Source of the DNA: Candidatus Gemmiger stercoripullorum
GTDB taxonomy: Bacteria > Bacillota > Clostridia > Oscillospirales > Ruminococcaceae
Length of the DNA stretch: 39,838 nucleotides
NCBI GenBank assembly: GCA_019119365.1
Contig: DWXD01000062.1
Coordinates: 1-39,838 of the forward strand
Direction: 5' to 3'
Shown here: positions 38,641 through 39,838 of the stretch, piece after piece
How positions within the stretch are numbered: position 1 is the stretch's first letter
Layout of the letters: every line of letters starts with the position of its first letter
The notes under the pieces: model-generated
What the model saw: the letters and a program-made list of their open reading frames with translations, nothing else
Databases searched by the model: none
Told to the model about the DNA's origin: nothing
Translations under genes and position numbers: made by a program

Positions 38641-39838
<1,198 letters not shown>

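Overview
The window is chromosomal DNA of a high-GC (by eye about two thirds G+C), low-GC-phylum type bacterium: a Clostridia/Oscillospiraceae-like organism of the Faecalibacterium-Gemmiger-Subdoligranulum kind. This placement is an inference. It rests on an rnfCDGEAB cluster, a UPF0210 (PFL)/ACT pair, a CarD-type regulator, S-box and RFN riboswitches, strong AGGAGG ribosome binding sites and many intrinsic terminators. Almost the whole window is densely packed housekeeping DNA. I see no phage, no CRISPR array, no rRNA and no tRNA.

Layout. 1-2416: a repeat array, a lipoprotein and a YitT-type membrane protein. 2425-4327 (minus): glycosyltransferase, zinc-ribbon membrane protein and an Lrp/AsnC regulator. 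4509-4624: an orphan promoter-terminator unit (possible small RNA). 4727-6012: TIGR01440/UPF0340 protein and the YggS PLP protein. 6141-6216: a REP-like palindrome. 6279-10042 (minus): pentapeptide protein, AAA ATPase, upp, tsaB and tsaE, with unusual repeat elements on both sides of tsaB. 10249-13384: RodA/FtsW, then an ECF sigma factor, anti-sigma and YfjL-like cassette. 13469-16189 (minus): DUF378, a lower-GC methyltransferase, PFL and ACT. 16402-19503: M20 dipeptidase, LURP-one protein, MscL with a zinc ribbon, and a small membrane protein. 19578-22036: TetR regulator divergent from a glycogen branching enzyme, with two matching operators. 22486-27572: the Rnf complex. 27657-31309: LD-carboxypeptidase, a ParE/Phd toxin-antitoxin pair, a nucleotidyltransferase and CarD. 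31328-36159: P1 peptidase, then a gshA-like ligase, an ATP-grasp ligase, a DinB-fold protein and a lipoprotein. 36229-39838: MscS channel, FMN riboswitch-ribU, and SAM riboswitch-metK (runs off the end).

Two things stand out. First, a family of small elements has arms built from 7-base units (consensus TNAGAGT) and a 95-base two-hairpin core. Copies sit exactly at the stop codons of tsaB, tsaE and a nucleotidyltransferase gene, and the first base(s) of the element or its duplicated TA supply the stop. The two full copies have arms in the same orientation but cores in opposite orientation. Second, a GCS2-type glutamate-cysteine ligase, a glutathionylspermidine-synthase-like ATP-grasp enzyme and a DinB-fold protein are adjacent. 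This could be a low-molecular-weight thiol (or related peptide) pathway in a lineage that usually lacks classical glutathione genes.

Regulation is readable in several places: FMN and SAM riboswitches, a TetR operator pair, an ECF-type autoregulatory promoter, and a recurrent extended -10 motif (TGCTATAAT/TGCTATACT).
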